Below are positions 1-10,320 of a stretch of DNA of 61,015 nt, piece after piece. The stretch spans positions 1-61,015 of the forward strand of contig JALFFZ010000010.1 in assembly GCA_022777585.1 (NCBI GenBank), written 5' to 3'. How positions within the stretch are numbered: position 1 is the first letter of the stretch; each line of letters begins with the position of its first letter. The position numbers and the translations under genes were made by a program. The notes beneath the pieces are model-generated. The model searched no databases, had not been told where the DNA came from, and saw only the letters and a list, made by a program, of their open reading frames with translations. The stretch is from Bacteroidales bacterium. Lineage in GTDB: Bacteria; Bacteroidota; Bacteroidia; Bacteroidales; UBA932.

Positions 1-3000
1 GCCATTCTCCATCTCTTCGATGAGGTAGGACATGAACTGGCAGACCGTGTCGAATTCTCCGTCGGCATAGTCGAAGAAATCCAGGTAGAATGCTGCTGAC
101 TTGAGCAGTTCGTTCCCGAGCTGTCCGCCCAGTGCGGTGGCTTTCTCCGGACACCCTGCCTCGTAGTAGCATTTCACCATATTGACCACCATGTAGTCAT
201 TGGTGGTGAAGCCGAGCGGAATCGACTCTATCGGCCATACATTCGCAGGCAGGCATTCCTGGCATTTGTCCAGTATTGCAATTGCCCTTTCCTTGTCTCC
301 GGCCTTTAGGAGTGCGGAGGCGGCGGTCACGAAGAGCTCCCTCTGCGGAAGCACTCCGAGGAAGGTGTAATAGTTCTGATAATCAACGTCATAATCGTCC
401 CTCTTCAATGCATCCCAGCAATAGACGTTCATCATCTTGTCATACAGGCTGTCAACCGAGACAATGCCCGGATTGATGTTTCCGATCTTGTTCTTGAACG
501 GCACCAGCTTGCTTGAGAATCCCTCGTACATCAGGTAGTCGCGGAGTCCGATATTGATGTCCCCGCCCTGGCTGAGCAGATGTATTGGCCTGTCCCACTG
601 ATAGTTGGAGAGCAGGTCGAGCATGAAGAGCTCCGGCTTGGTGATATAGGACTTCTTGGCAGGAATCTCAAGGATGATCTCGTCCTGGATGAGGTCGGCG
701 AACTCCGCCGGCACAATGCCTGACTTCAATGCGTTCTCCTTGTTCACAGGGATGCTGATTTTGCGGGAGACGATGTAGTCCACGGACTTTCCGCTCTCGA
801 GCATAAGCTTGGCGTCAGGGTGTTTGAACACATCCATCACTGCCTTGATAGGAATCACCTGGTCCCTTGTGTCATAGATATATACGGCGTCATTGGTGCC
901 GTAGAGATACTGCTCCTCGCCCACGCTGAGATCCAGCGGCCTGGACTTGTTGCAGGCCCATTTCATCTGGCCGATATGCCAGTCGGTTCCGAGAAGGGAA
1001 GTGTTGCAGATTCTCACGTCGGTGCGGACATCCTCTACCTCCTGGGCATACCAAAGAGGGAAGGTATCATTGTCTCCGTGGGTCACGAGGATACCCTGTT
1101 CGCCTACGGAATTGAGATAGTTCCTGGCCATTTCCACGGCTGTGCGGCGGTTGCTCCTGTCGTGGTCATCCCAGTTCTGCTGTGCCATAAGCCCCGGTAC
1201 GAACAGGCAGGCTGCGGTGAATACCCCCGCGGTGGCTGCAGGATATTTGTCCTTGAGCTTCCCGCCAATCCATTCATACAGAGCCATCACGGCCAGGCCG
1301 ATCCAGATGCAGAATGCATAGAAAGAGCCTGCATAGGCGTAATCCCTTTCCCTGACCTGATAAGGAGGCTGGTTGAGGTAGAGCACAATGGCGATTCCCG
1401 TCATGAAGAACAGCAGGAAGGTCAGCCAGCAGCCCCTCTTGTCTCTCTCGAATTGGAAGAAGATGCCCATCACTCCGAGAAGAAGAGGAAGGAGATAATA
1501 ATGGTTCTTTCCCTTGTTTTCGGAAAGGACAGCCGGAGCATTGCTCTGGTCGCCGAGGCGGATGTTGTCAATGAACTTGATTCCGCATTCCCAGTTGCCG
1601 TAGAATATTTCTCCCGGGCTCGGGCTGTGTATGTCATTCTGCCTTCCGGCGAAGTTCCACATGAAATATCTCCAGTACATCCAGTTCATCTGGAAGTCGA
1701 AGAAGAATTTCATGTTGGCCCAGAATGAAGGCTTCCTGTAGTCGGCATCAGGAATCACGCGACCCTTTCCGCCTGTGTAGGACTCGTAGAAGCGGATGTA
1801 TTTCTGGTCTCCGCCGTTCCACATTCTCGGGAAGAGCATCTTGCCGGAAGAATAGTATTCAGGGTCGGCAGGGGAGTCCACGTGCTTGTACCTGCCGCCG
1901 ATCGGAGCCCAGTACTTGCTGTTTTTCAATGAGTAAGGTGCTCCGTAATACTGTCCGTATAGGAGCGGGGTCGAGCCGTACTGCTCGCGGGAGAGATATC
2001 TCACGAGGGTAAAGGCATTGTCCGGCTGGTACTCGTTGGTAGGAGGCATCACATTGGAGCGGATGATGACCACGGCGAATACCGAGAATCCGATGACGAT
2101 GGTGGTGAGGCTGAGAATGATGGCGTTCAGCACTTCTTTCCCCTTTCTGTATGTCCAGAATGCCCCGTAGAAGAGTATGCCGATGAGGGCCAGCATGAAG
2201 AATGCGGCTCCGCTGTTGTATGGCAGGCCGAGTGAGTTGACGAAGAACAGGTCAACATATGCCGCAACCTTCGGAAGGTAAGGTATGATGATGAATACCA
2301 ATGCGCCGAGAATGGCGACGGCGATCAGCATTATCTTGAGATACTCCGCGAAGGTGTAATGTCCGTCCTCCCTCTTCCTGTAGTAGAACAGGAACACCAG
2401 TACAGGTATGGCGAGGAGGTTAAGAAGATGCACTCCGATGGAGAGACCCATCAGGAAGGAAATCAGTATGATCCAGCGGTTTGCATACGGCTGGTCAGCC
2501 TGCTCGTACCACTTTGTCATTGCCCATACGACGAGTGCCGTGAACAATGAAGACATTGCATAGACTTCTCCCTCCACGGCTGAGAACCAGAATGTGTCGG
2601 AGAAGCAGTATGCCAATGCTCCCACGGCGGCACTGCCCAATATTGCAATCGCCTGGCCTGCAGAGTATTCCCCGTCTTCCGGGCGGCCTGCCATCCTCTT
2701 TGCGAAGAAGATGATGGTCAGGTAGAGGAGCAGTATGGTCAATGCTGAGCACAGGGCACTCATCACATTGACCGCAATGGCGGCGTGACTGCCGTCGGTG
2801 AACATTGTGAAGAATCTTGCAATCAGCTGGAACACAGGGTTTCCAGGAGGGTGGCCCACTTCGAGTTTGTATGATGAGGCGATGAATTCTCCGCAATCCC
2901 AGAACGATGCGGACGGCTCGATGGTGGACAGGTAGGTGAATCCGGCTATGAGCGTCACCACGATTCCGGTCACCGTTTTCCACAGTCTGTAATTCTTATC

Positions 3001-3006
3001 TGTCAT
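1..3006 (-). CDS. DUF2723 (TMEM260-like) multi-pass membrane protein, C-terminus truncated by window start
   Basis: Minus-strand reading from ATG at 3006: MTDKNYRLWKTVTGIVVTLIAGFTYLSTIEPSASFWDCGEFIASSYKLEVGHPPGNPVF...; EPSASFWDCGEFI..GHPPG is typical of DUF2723. Open to the window edge, so absent from the ORF track. Confidence 0.9.
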   Translation of the reverse strand, partial: MTDKNYRLWKTVTGIVVTLIAGFTYLSTIEPSASFWDCGEFIASSYKLEVGHPPGNPVFQLIARFFTMFTDGSHAAIAVNVMSALCSALTILLLYLTIIFFAKRMAGRPEDGEYSAGQAIAILGSAAVGALAYCFSDTFWFSAVEGEVYAMSSLFTALVVWAMTKWYEQADQPYANRWIILISFLMGLSIGVHLLNLLAIPVLVFLFYYRKREDGHYTFAEYLKIMLIAVAILGALVFIIIPYLPKVAAYVDLFFVNSLGLPYNSGAAFFMLALIGILFYGAFWTYRKGKEVLNAIILSLTTIVIGFSVFAVVIIRSNVMPPTNEYQPDNAFTLVRYLSREQYGSTPLLYGQYYGAPYSLKNSKYWAPIGGRYKHVDSPADPEYYSSGKMLFPRMWNGGDQKYIRFYESYTGGKGRVIPDADYRKPSFWANMKFFFDFQMNWMYWRYFMWNFAGRQNDIHSPSPGEIFYGNWECGIKFIDNIRLGDQSNAPAVLSENKGKNHYYLLPLLLGVMGIFFQFERDKRGCWLTFLLFFMTGIAIVLYLNQPPYQVRERDYAYAGSFYAFCIWIGLAVMALYEWIGGKLKDKYPAATAGVFTAACLFVPGLMAQQNWDDHDRSNRRTAVEMARNYLNSVGEQGILVTHGDNDTFPLWYAQEVEDVRTDVRICNTSLLGTDWHIGQMKWACNKSRPLDLSVGEEQYLYGTNDAVYIYDTRDQVIPIKAVMDVFKHPDAKLMLESGKSVDYIVSRKISIPVNKENALKSGIVPAEFADLIQDEIILEIPAKKSYITKPELFMLDLLSNYQWDRPIHLLSQGGDINIGLRDYLMYEGFSSKLVPFKNKIGNINPGIVSVDSLYDKMMNVYCWDALKRDDYDVDYQNYYTFLGVLPQRELFVTAASALLKAGDKERAIAILDKCQECLPANVWPIESIPLGFTTNDYMVVNMVKCYYEAGCPEKATALGGQLGNELLKSAAFYLDFFDYADGEFDTVCQFMSYLIEEMENG

Positions 3007-3090
3007 TTCTATATAGATTTCAGAATAGTGCAATAACCCACAAATATACGAATAGATTTCCTTATCTTTGCAAAAAAATTAGGCATCTAT

Positions 3091-3435
3091 ATGGCTGAGA
3101 ACGATTGGAAGCAGCGTCTCGGAGTGGTTTATTCGACCAATCCGGATTTCAGATACGAGCAGGCGGAGGAGGCTGTCGAGGAGACACTTCCACCGTCCCG
3201 CCAGCATCTCAGGGTCACCATTGACCGCAGATGCAGGGCCGGAAAGCAGGTCACCCTGGTCACAGGCTTCAAGGGCAGCGAGGACGATCTGAAGGAACTC
3301 GGCAGGACTCTGAAGGTCAAGTGCGGAGTGGGCGGCACGGCCAAGGACGGGGAAATCACGATTCAGGGAGATTTCAGGGACAAGGTTACTGAACTCCTTG
3401 TTTCTATGGGTTACAATGCTAAACGCGGGAACTGA
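3091..3435 (+). CDS. SUI1/eIF1-family translation initiation factor-like protein (YciH type)
   Basis: QVTLVTGFKGSEDDLKELGRTLKVKCGVGGTAKDGEITIQGDFRDKV matches the SUI1 pattern. Confidence 0.9.
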   Translation: MAENDWKQRLGVVYSTNPDFRYEQAEEAVEETLPPSRQHLRVTIDRRCRAGKQVTLVTGFKGSEDDLKELGRTLKVKCGVGGTAKDGEITIQGDFRDKVTELLVSMGYNAKRGN

Positions 3436-3437
3436 CA

Positions 3438-4253
3438 ATGCCACTTCCTTCCGGAACAACATCGGTTGACACCCTTCAGGTATTGCCAGGGGTTGAAGCA
3501 TTTGTCTCAGGGCAGATGCTTCTTGAGGAGTATGTGCCGTCTCCGGAGGATATTTTTATGGCAGACGGTGCAAGCCGGACCGGCACTGAAGTCGGGGAAC
3601 CCTGGACACCAAGGTGGTCGGATTCTCCGGTCAATACCGGCCTGATGACGGTTTCAATACTGCTGATGTTGTTGTGTGTGAGCAAGTTCCTCAGACTTCT
3701 CCCTTATTTTGCAGGAGGAATGTTCAGGTGGAAGGTGCTCGCCGAACTTGAACGGAATATGAGGTTGGCGCGGGAGAGGGACTCGCTGGTTTTACCGGCC
3801 ATCATCATTTTCTGCACCATCATTTCAAGGTTTTCAGTCCTCATTCCCCCTCCTGTTGAGGCTTTAGCACCGGAAATGAAGACTCTGTCCGTGTTTGCAC
3901 TTGTATCTTCGGTGCTGATAATCCGGAGATTGCTGTTCATGATAGTCCCTTCAGGGAAGATGAAAATCAACAGGGATTCGCTGGTGACAGCCAATGGAGC
4001 CGGCCGTGATTTCTTAATCATGCTGACCATGATTCTAACGGTGATTCTCTTTGCGGCGACATTTCTTCAGCGCTGGGAAATGCTGCTCGGAGACATTGTC
4101 CTTTATGTCATAATATTCTTCTGGGCGTTTTTTATTCTCCGTAAAATGCAGATTCTGTCCGCAGATGCGGGACTTTTACGAGCATTTTTGTATCTTTGCA
4201 GCGTGGAAATTCCTCCGGCAGCGATGCTGGTGGTTTCAATGTTGATTTTGTAG
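3438..4253 (+). CDS. DUF4271-type integral membrane protein
   Basis: Several hydrophobic helices; position between SUI1 and hemD as in other Bacteroidales. Confidence 0.65.
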   Translation: MPLPSGTTSVDTLQVLPGVEAFVSGQMLLEEYVPSPEDIFMADGASRTGTEVGEPWTPRWSDSPVNTGLMTVSILLMLLCVSKFLRLLPYFAGGMFRWKVLAELERNMRLARERDSLVLPAIIIFCTIISRFSVLIPPPVEALAPEMKTLSVFALVSSVLIIRRLLFMIVPSGKMKINRDSLVTANGAGRDFLIMLTMILTVILFAATFLQRWEMLLGDIVLYVIIFFWAFFILRKMQILSADAGLLRAFLYLCSVEIPPAAMLVVSMLIL

Positions 4254-4260
4254 ATTTGAT

Positions 4261-5004
4261 ATGGCAATCAAGAAGATTCTGATTTCACAGGAGACTCCGA
4301 TGAACAAGGCGCCGTATGATTCGCTTGTTGAAAAGTTCGGAGTACAGATAGACTTCAAACCATTTTTTCTCATAGAGCCCTTGACTTCGAGGGAGTTCCG
4401 TACACAGAGACTGAATATTCTGGACTTTACGGCAATAGTTTTCTCGGCAAGGCACACCATCGACGCATTCTTCCGCATCTGCGAGGAGTTGAGGGTCAAG
4501 GTTCCTGAGACAATGAAATATTTCTGCACCACTGAGGCCGTGGCAATGTATCTCCAGAAGCATATTGTGTTCAGAAAGAGAAAGATTTTCTACGGCAACG
4601 GCACCCCGTCTTCTGTCATTGACCTGATCGGGCCGAAGCACAAGGGAGAGAAATTTCTCATTGCAACCTCGGATTCCAGCAATGTCGATACTCTCACACG
4701 TCTTTTCCAGGCTCAGGGTCTGGATTATACCACATCCGTATTCGTGAAGTCCGTTCCGCAGGATCTGAAGGATGTGGATTTGGAGTCATACGACCTTGTG
4801 GTGTTCTACAATCCGGCCGACCTGAAGTCACTCTATGCCAATTTCCCTGAGTTTAAGCCGGGGAATGCCAGGTTCGTGACATTCGGAAAGCAGATTGTCA
4901 AGGCAATGGAGGAGGCTGGTCTTCCTGTGGAGATCCAGGCCCCGACTCCGGAAGCCCCGTCCGTGGCAAGGGCGCTGGAGCTGTATCTGGGTAGCCACAA
5001 CTGA
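4261..5004 (+). CDS. hemD: uroporphyrinogen-III synthase
   Basis: 247 aa; MAIKKILISQETP...VFSARHTIDAFF...; gene context upstream of rnpA. Confidence 0.8.
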   Translation: MAIKKILISQETPMNKAPYDSLVEKFGVQIDFKPFFLIEPLTSREFRTQRLNILDFTAIVFSARHTIDAFFRICEELRVKVPETMKYFCTTEAVAMYLQKHIVFRKRKIFYGNGTPSSVIDLIGPKHKGEKFLIATSDSSNVDTLTRLFQAQGLDYTTSVFVKSVPQDLKDVDLESYDLVVFYNPADLKSLYANFPEFKPGNARFVTFGKQIVKAMEEAGLPVEIQAPTPEAPSVARALELYLGSHN

Positions 5005-5011
5005 TTTCCCG

Positions 5012-5380
5012 ATGGAAGTCAGGAGCACATTGAAGAAGCGTGAGAGACTCTCTTCCAAGGGAGCCGTTGAATCTCTGCTCAAAACCGGCAGATATGGAGC
5101 GTCGGGAGTGCTCAAATATGTCTATAGAAAGGATAACGGCCTGCCTTACAGCAGAATGATGGTGTCTGTTCCGAAAAAGCTGTTCCGCAGGGCGGTCAAG
5201 AGAAACCTGCTCAAGAGGCGTGTCAGGGAGGCTTACAGGCTTAACAAGGGACTGATTGTTCCCGGGGAGACTGGAGGAACCGATATCCTGTTCATTTACA
5301 GGAGCAAGGAATTGTCAACGCAGTCTGAAATCGTCTCAATGATGGTCTCGGCTCTCAAGTCGGTAGGTAGCCATGAATGA
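5012..5380 (+). CDS. rnpA: ribonuclease P protein component
   Basis: [23 protein letters not shown]...[27 protein letters not shown] (RNase P protein motif); ATG at 5012 rather than 4895. Confidence 0.92.
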   Translation: MEVRSTLKKRERLSSKGAVESLLKTGRYGASGVLKYVYRKDNGLPYSRMMVSVPKKLFRRAVKRNLLKRRVREAYRLNKGLIVPGETGGTDILFIYRSKELSTQSEIVSMMVSALKSVGSHE

Positions 5381-5627
5381 AAAGCTGCAGAGTTATCTCA
5401 GAATTGTCAGGAAAGTTGCCATCTTCCCTTTCATAGTCCTCATCCGTTTCTATCAAGTCTGCATATCCCCTCTGAAGCCGCCGACCTGCCGTTTCACCCC
5501 TACCTGCTCGGCTTACGCTCTGGAGGCTCTCCGAAAGCACGGTCTTTTCAAGGGCTCCTGGCTGGCGATCAGGCGAATACTGAGATGCCATCCCTGGGGA
5601 GGGTCCGGCTATGACCCTGTGCCCTGA
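5373..5627 (+). CDS. yidD: membrane protein insertion efficiency factor YidD
   Basis: [62 protein letters not shown]. Confidence 0.96.
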   Translation: MNEKLQSYLRIVRKVAIFPFIVLIRFYQVCISPLKPPTCRFTPTCSAYALEALRKHGLFKGSWLAIRRILRCHPWGGSGYDPVP

Positions 5628-5743
5628 GTAATCTTCAAACAACAACTTGGATTACTGAATAAATCCGAAGACCTATAAGTAACTTGAACTATTTGAAATG
5701 ACGGCCGGATTTTTTACTTTTGCAATTCGGCTTACGTATATAT

Positions 5744-6766
5744 ATGCAGAAAATTATCTATAGACATAAAGGCAAATTCGAATTTGAAGCCGGCGGAAGC
5801 ATTGACGGACTGCAGCTGGCCTATCATACATCCCCGTATCCATACAGGAAGGGCATGAAGGTGGTGTGGATATGCCACGCGCTCACTGCCGACTCTGATG
5901 TCCAGGACTGGTGGCCGGGCCTGGTGGGTCCCGGAAAGTTCTTCGACCCTGACAGATATTTCATTGTCTGCGCCAATATGATAGGCTCCTGCTACGGCAG
6001 CTCGGGCCCTTCCAGCATTGACCCTTCCACGGGCAAGCCTTATTACCTGACTTTCCCCAGGGTTACGGTAAGGGATATAGTGAACGGACTGGACCTTGTC
6101 CGCAGGCATATCGGCATTGAGAAAATCGACCTCCTCATCGGTGCGAGCATCGGAGGTTTCCAGGCCCTCGAGTGGTCAATAATGTATCCGGATGTCATTG
6201 AGAATGCCGTATATATGGCAACGCTCGAGAGGGTGCGTCCCTGGCTCACGGCCTTCCTGGAATCCCAGAGGATGGCTCTCGACGCAGATCCGACCTTCCG
6301 CGCCTGTGAGAGTCTGGAAGGCGGAAAGAAGGGTATGGAATGCGCCAGGACCATTGCATTGATATCCTACAGATGCGAGGAGGGTTATGACCTGAAGCAA
6401 TGGGAGGAGTCCGAGGATACAATGTTTCCTGAACGGGCCTGCTCATATCAGCGTTATCAGGGCAGGAAGTTCTCATCCCGATTCGATGCGTATTCTTATT
6501 ATTATCTCTCGTACAGCGTTGACAGCGAGAATGTCGGACGCGGCAGAGGGGGAGTTCCGGCAGCACTTGCGGGAATAAGGGCCAGGACAATGGTGATTTC
6601 CATCGACACCGACCTCATCTTCCCTCCATGCGAGATTGAAAAGATGGCGGCATTGATTCCGGGAGCTGAATACCATATGATAAAATCCCATTTCGGTCAT
6701 GACGGCTTCCTTCTCGAATATGATCAGATAGAGAAGATACTCGGACCTTTTGTTGAAAGTATATAA
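5744..6766 (+). CDS. metX: homoserine O-acetyltransferase-family protein
   Basis: alpha/beta hydrolase with GASIGGFQALEWSIMYP nucleophile elbow, VKSHFGHDGFLLE-like C-terminus; start MQKIIYRHKGKF. Confidence 0.88.
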   Translation: MQKIIYRHKGKFEFEAGGSIDGLQLAYHTSPYPYRKGMKVVWICHALTADSDVQDWWPGLVGPGKFFDPDRYFIVCANMIGSCYGSSGPSSIDPSTGKPYYLTFPRVTVRDIVNGLDLVRRHIGIEKIDLLIGASIGGFQALEWSIMYPDVIENAVYMATLERVRPWLTAFLESQRMALDADPTFRACESLEGGKKGMECARTIALISYRCEEGYDLKQWEESEDTMFPERACSYQRYQGRKFSSRFDAYSYYYLSYSVDSENVGRGRGGVPAALAGIRARTMVISIDTDLIFPPCEIEKMAALIPGAEYHMIKSHFGHDGFLLEYDQIEKILGPFVESI

Positions 6767-6780
6767 TAGTCGACATTTTT

Positions 6781-9258
6781 ATGCAGGTACTCAAATTCGG
6801 AGGCAGTTCGCTGGCAGATGCTGCCAATATGCTCAAGGCGGCTGACATCATCTCAAGGGCAGTCGACAGGGACAGGACGATTGTCATTGCCTCAGCCATT
6901 TTCGGATGCACGGACACACTGATTGACATAGGCAACATGGCCGCCGCCCGGGACGGCTCCTATACCGCTCTCCTGGACGAGCTCCAGACCAGACACCACA
7001 CCATCATCAGGGAACTTCTGCCTGTGGAGAAGCACGAGGAGTCTCTGGAGAGCTGCGACTCCCTGTTTGCCTCGCTCAGGGGCATCGCCCAGGGAGTTTA
7101 CCTTCTCGGAGAACTGAGCCCTGCCAGCCTGGATGCCATCCAGGGCTGCGGAGAACTGCTTTCCAGCCGGATTCTCGCCACCAAGATGGCCTCTGTGGGC
7201 ATTTCGACCAAATGGGTGAACTCGATGGACATCATCAGGACTCACGGCGAGGCCGGACGCAATGTGGTCGATATCGAGACGACCTATGCCAATGTCCAGT
7301 CGATGATAGACACCAATCCGATTGTCTCCCTCTTCATCGTGCCGGGCTTCATTGCCTCGGATGAGAAGGGCAGGATGGTCACTCTCGGCAGGGGAGGCTC
7401 GGACTATTCCGCTTCCATCTATGCCGTCGGCAGCAAGGCCAGGGCCCTCGAGACCTGGAAGGATGTACCGGGAATGATGACGGCGGACCCGAAAATCGTG
7501 CCTCAGGCATCATTGATAAGGAATATTTCGTACAGGGCCGCCCTCGAGCTTTCGCATTTCGGGGCCAAGGTCATCTATCCTCCTACAATCCAGCCTGTTG
7601 TGGCCGAGCGCATTCCGATATACGTCAAATGTACCTTCGACCCGGACGGGGAGGGTACACTCATCGAGCAGAATCCGCCGAGGGGCAACAGCAGGAACAA
7701 GATCATCGGCATTTCCAATTCGGACAACATTGCCCTGCTTTCCCTCGAGGGAAGCGGAATGGTAGGTGTGCCGGGATTCTCCTACAGGCTTTTCCAGACG
7801 CTCAGCGAGCACAATATCAGCATCATCCTCATCACTCAGGCTTCCTCGGTCAATACGATGTGCGTGGCCGTCGCCGAGAAGGATGCTGCCCTGGCAAAGG
7901 AGGCTGCGGATGCCTGCTTCGCATATGAGATTTCGCTCGGAAAACTCAATCCTCTGAAGGTGGAGAAAGGTTACTCCATTGTCTGCCTGGTGGGTGACGA
8001 CATTATCAATCAGCGCGGCACGACCGGCAGGATGCTGGCCGCCCTTGGCCGCAGGAGCATCGGCGTCAGGGCCGTGGCACAGGGTTCTTCGGAGAGGAAC
8101 ATTTCCGTGATCCTGGCTTCGGAGGATGCCAAGCCGGCTATCAAGTACATCCACAAGGAGTTCTTCGAGGAGTCCAGGTACAAGGATATCAATCTTTTCG
8201 TGGCCGGATACGGCACTGTGGGCAAGGCCCTGATCGACATCATTGCGAAGAACAAGGACAAGATAGCGGAGCGTACCGGCAAGCGCCTGCATCTCGCGGG
8301 CCTTTCCAACAGCCGCAAGTTCATTCTTGACAAGCAGGGATTGAAGCTGGACAATATCGAGGCCCAGCTGGCGGAGGGCAAGTCCGCTGCCAATGACGCA
8401 TTCTTCGAGGCCATGGCCAAGGTTTCCCTGCAGAATTCCATTTTCGTGGACTGCACGGCATCCTCTGACATTTCCTACAAGTATCTCAATCTTTTCGAGC
8501 GCGGATATTCCGTCGTGGCGAGCAACAAGATCACTTTCGCCGCTCCGTACAAGCAGTATAAAGCATTGAAGACCAGTGCTGTGGAGAACAGGGTTTCGCT
8601 CCGTTACGAGACCACGGTCGGTGCTGCCCTGCCTATTCTCGAGTCGATTTCGAGGAGTGTGAACAGCGGCGATGCCATTATCAGCATCGAGGCCGTGCTT
8701 TCAGGTACCATGAACTATATCTTCAGCACATACAAGGGAGGAGAGGACGGAAAGACATTCTACGATGTCGTCAAATATGCCAAGGAGGCCGGTTATTCGG
8801 AGCCGGACCCGAGGCTCGACCTCAGCGGCAGGGATGTGCTGAGAAAGCTCCTGATTCTTTCCCGCGAGGCCGGTGCACCTATTGACGAGGCTGATGTCCA
8901 TATTGATCCGGTGCTCGGTCCGGAGTTCTTCGAGGGCAAGGTCCCTGAGTTCTTCGAGAAGCTGGCAGCCAATGAGGCTCAGTTCGCCGCTTCTTACAAG
9001 GCTGCGGCGGACAAGGGTCTGAGGCAGCGTTTCGTGGCTTCGCTCGTGGCTGAGAAGGATGCTCAGGGCAATGTGGTCTACAAGGCTTCGATGGGTCTGA
9101 AGGCCGTGGGCCCGGACAGTCCGCTGTATTCTCTCTGCGGCACTGACAATGCCGCCCTCATAAAGACTGAGTTCTACCCGTCTCCGCTTGTCATCCAGGG
9201 TGCCGGCGCCGGTGCTTACCAGACCGCCTCGGGTACTCTCAATGATATCTTGATGTAG
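6781..9258 (+). CDS. thrA: bifunctional aspartate kinase / homoserine dehydrogenase
   Basis: MQVLKFGGSSLADA..., ACT region, then HSD domain VAGYGTVGKALI...VVASNKITFA...SGTMNYIF. Confidence 0.95.
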   Translation: MQVLKFGGSSLADAANMLKAADIISRAVDRDRTIVIASAIFGCTDTLIDIGNMAAARDGSYTALLDELQTRHHTIIRELLPVEKHEESLESCDSLFASLRGIAQGVYLLGELSPASLDAIQGCGELLSSRILATKMASVGISTKWVNSMDIIRTHGEAGRNVVDIETTYANVQSMIDTNPIVSLFIVPGFIASDEKGRMVTLGRGGSDYSASIYAVGSKARALETWKDVPGMMTADPKIVPQASLIRNISYRAALELSHFGAKVIYPPTIQPVVAERIPIYVKCTFDPDGEGTLIEQNPPRGNSRNKIIGISNSDNIALLSLEGSGMVGVPGFSYRLFQTLSEHNISIILITQASSVNTMCVAVAEKDAALAKEAADACFAYEISLGKLNPLKVEKGYSIVCLVGDDIINQRGTTGRMLAALGRRSIGVRAVAQGSSERNISVILASEDAKPAIKYIHKEFFEESRYKDINLFVAGYGTVGKALIDIIAKNKDKIAERTGKRLHLAGLSNSRKFILDKQGLKLDNIEAQLAEGKSAANDAFFEAMAKVSLQNSIFVDCTASSDISYKYLNLFERGYSVVASNKITFAAPYKQYKALKTSAVENRVSLRYETTVGAALPILESISRSVNSGDAIISIEAVLSGTMNYIFSTYKGGEDGKTFYDVVKYAKEAGYSEPDPRLDLSGRDVLRKLLILSREAGAPIDEADVHIDPVLGPEFFEGKVPEFFEKLAANEAQFAASYKAAADKGLRQRFVASLVAEKDAQGNVVYKASMGLKAVGPDSPLYSLCGTDNAALIKTEFYPSPLVIQGAGAGAYQTASGTLNDILM

Positions 9259-9310
9259 GAGTGGGTATTTGAAAAGGAAAACAGTTGAAACAAAATAACA
9301 AACGAACATT

Positions 9311-10318
9311 ATGAAAGTCGCAGTAGTAGGTGTAACCGGCTTGGTTGGCACCAGAATGATGGAGGTCCTCGAAGAGAGGCATTTCCCTGTAACAGAATTC
9401 CTCCCGGTAGCATCTGAGCGCTCCGTGGGCCGCAAGGTGACATTTGCCGGAAAAGAATACACGGTGATCAGCGCTGATGATGCAATCGCTGCAAAACCGG
9501 ACCTTGCAATATTTTCAGCCGGTGGCGGTCCTTCAAAGGAACTCGCTCCGAAATTTGCGGCTGTCGGCTGCCGCGTGGTGGACAATTCCTCCTGCTGGAG
9601 AATGGATCCTACCAAGAAACTCGTTGTCCCTGAGGTCAATGCGGATGTACTGACCGCTGACGACTATATCATTGCCAATCCGAACTGCTCCACCATTCAG
9701 ATGCTTCTTCCGCTCGCACCTCTCCACAAGGCGTACCGCATCAAGAGAATCGTGGTTTCCACATACCAGAGCGTGACCGGAGCCGGCAACAGGGCCGTGG
9801 CCCAGATGGAAGCCGAGCGCGGCGGAGCCAAGTGGGGTGAGTATGCAGCCAAGTTCCCTTATCCGATCGACCAGAACATCATTCCTCATATTGATGACTT
9901 CACCGAGAACGGCTATACCAAGGAGGAGATGAAGATGGTCAATGAGACCCACAAGATACTCGGCGACGACACTATCGGCGTTTCAGCTACAACTGCCCGC
10001 GTGCCTGTAATCGGAGGCCATTCAGAGTCCGTCAATCTCGAATTCGAGAAGGATTTCAAGCTTGAGGACGTCCGCCGCATCTGGGAGAACACTCCGGGTG
10101 TGACTGTTCAGGACAATACTGCAGAGAAGGTTTACCCTATGCCTCTCTACGCTCTCGGACATGATGACGTGTTCGTCGGCCGTCTCCGCAGGGATTTTTC
10201 CGTCAAGTCAGGACTCAACTTCTGGTGCGTTTCCGACAACATCCGCAAGGGTGCTGCCACCAATGCAGTCCAGATTGCTGAGGTCCTTCTCCAGAAGGGT
10301 TTCCTGCCGGCTGAATAG
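9311..10318 (+). CDS. asd: aspartate-semialdehyde dehydrogenase
   Basis: MKVAVVGVTGLVGTRMMEVLEER...NPNCSTIQMLLPLAPL...RVPVIGGHSESV. Confidence 0.96.
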   Translation: MKVAVVGVTGLVGTRMMEVLEERHFPVTEFLPVASERSVGRKVTFAGKEYTVISADDAIAAKPDLAIFSAGGGPSKELAPKFAAVGCRVVDNSSCWRMDPTKKLVVPEVNADVLTADDYIIANPNCSTIQMLLPLAPLHKAYRIKRIVVSTYQSVTGAGNRAVAQMEAERGGAKWGEYAAKFPYPIDQNIIPHIDDFTENGYTKEEMKMVNETHKILGDDTIGVSATTARVPVIGGHSESVNLEFEKDFKLEDVRRIWENTPGVTVQDNTAEKVYPMPLYALGHDDVFVGRLRRDFSVKSGLNFWCVSDNIRKGAATNAVQIAEVLLQKGFLPAE

Positions 10319-10320
10319 TC

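Noticed and set aside
820-1728. 302-aa plus-strand ORF
   Set aside because: Antisense to the DUF2723 gene, whose minus-strand translation has clear family motifs; shadow ORF.
5627-5743. SAM-type riboswitch upstream of metX
   Set aside because: Only ~115 nt with simple hairpins (AGTAATC..GATTACT); no SAM-class core recognised.
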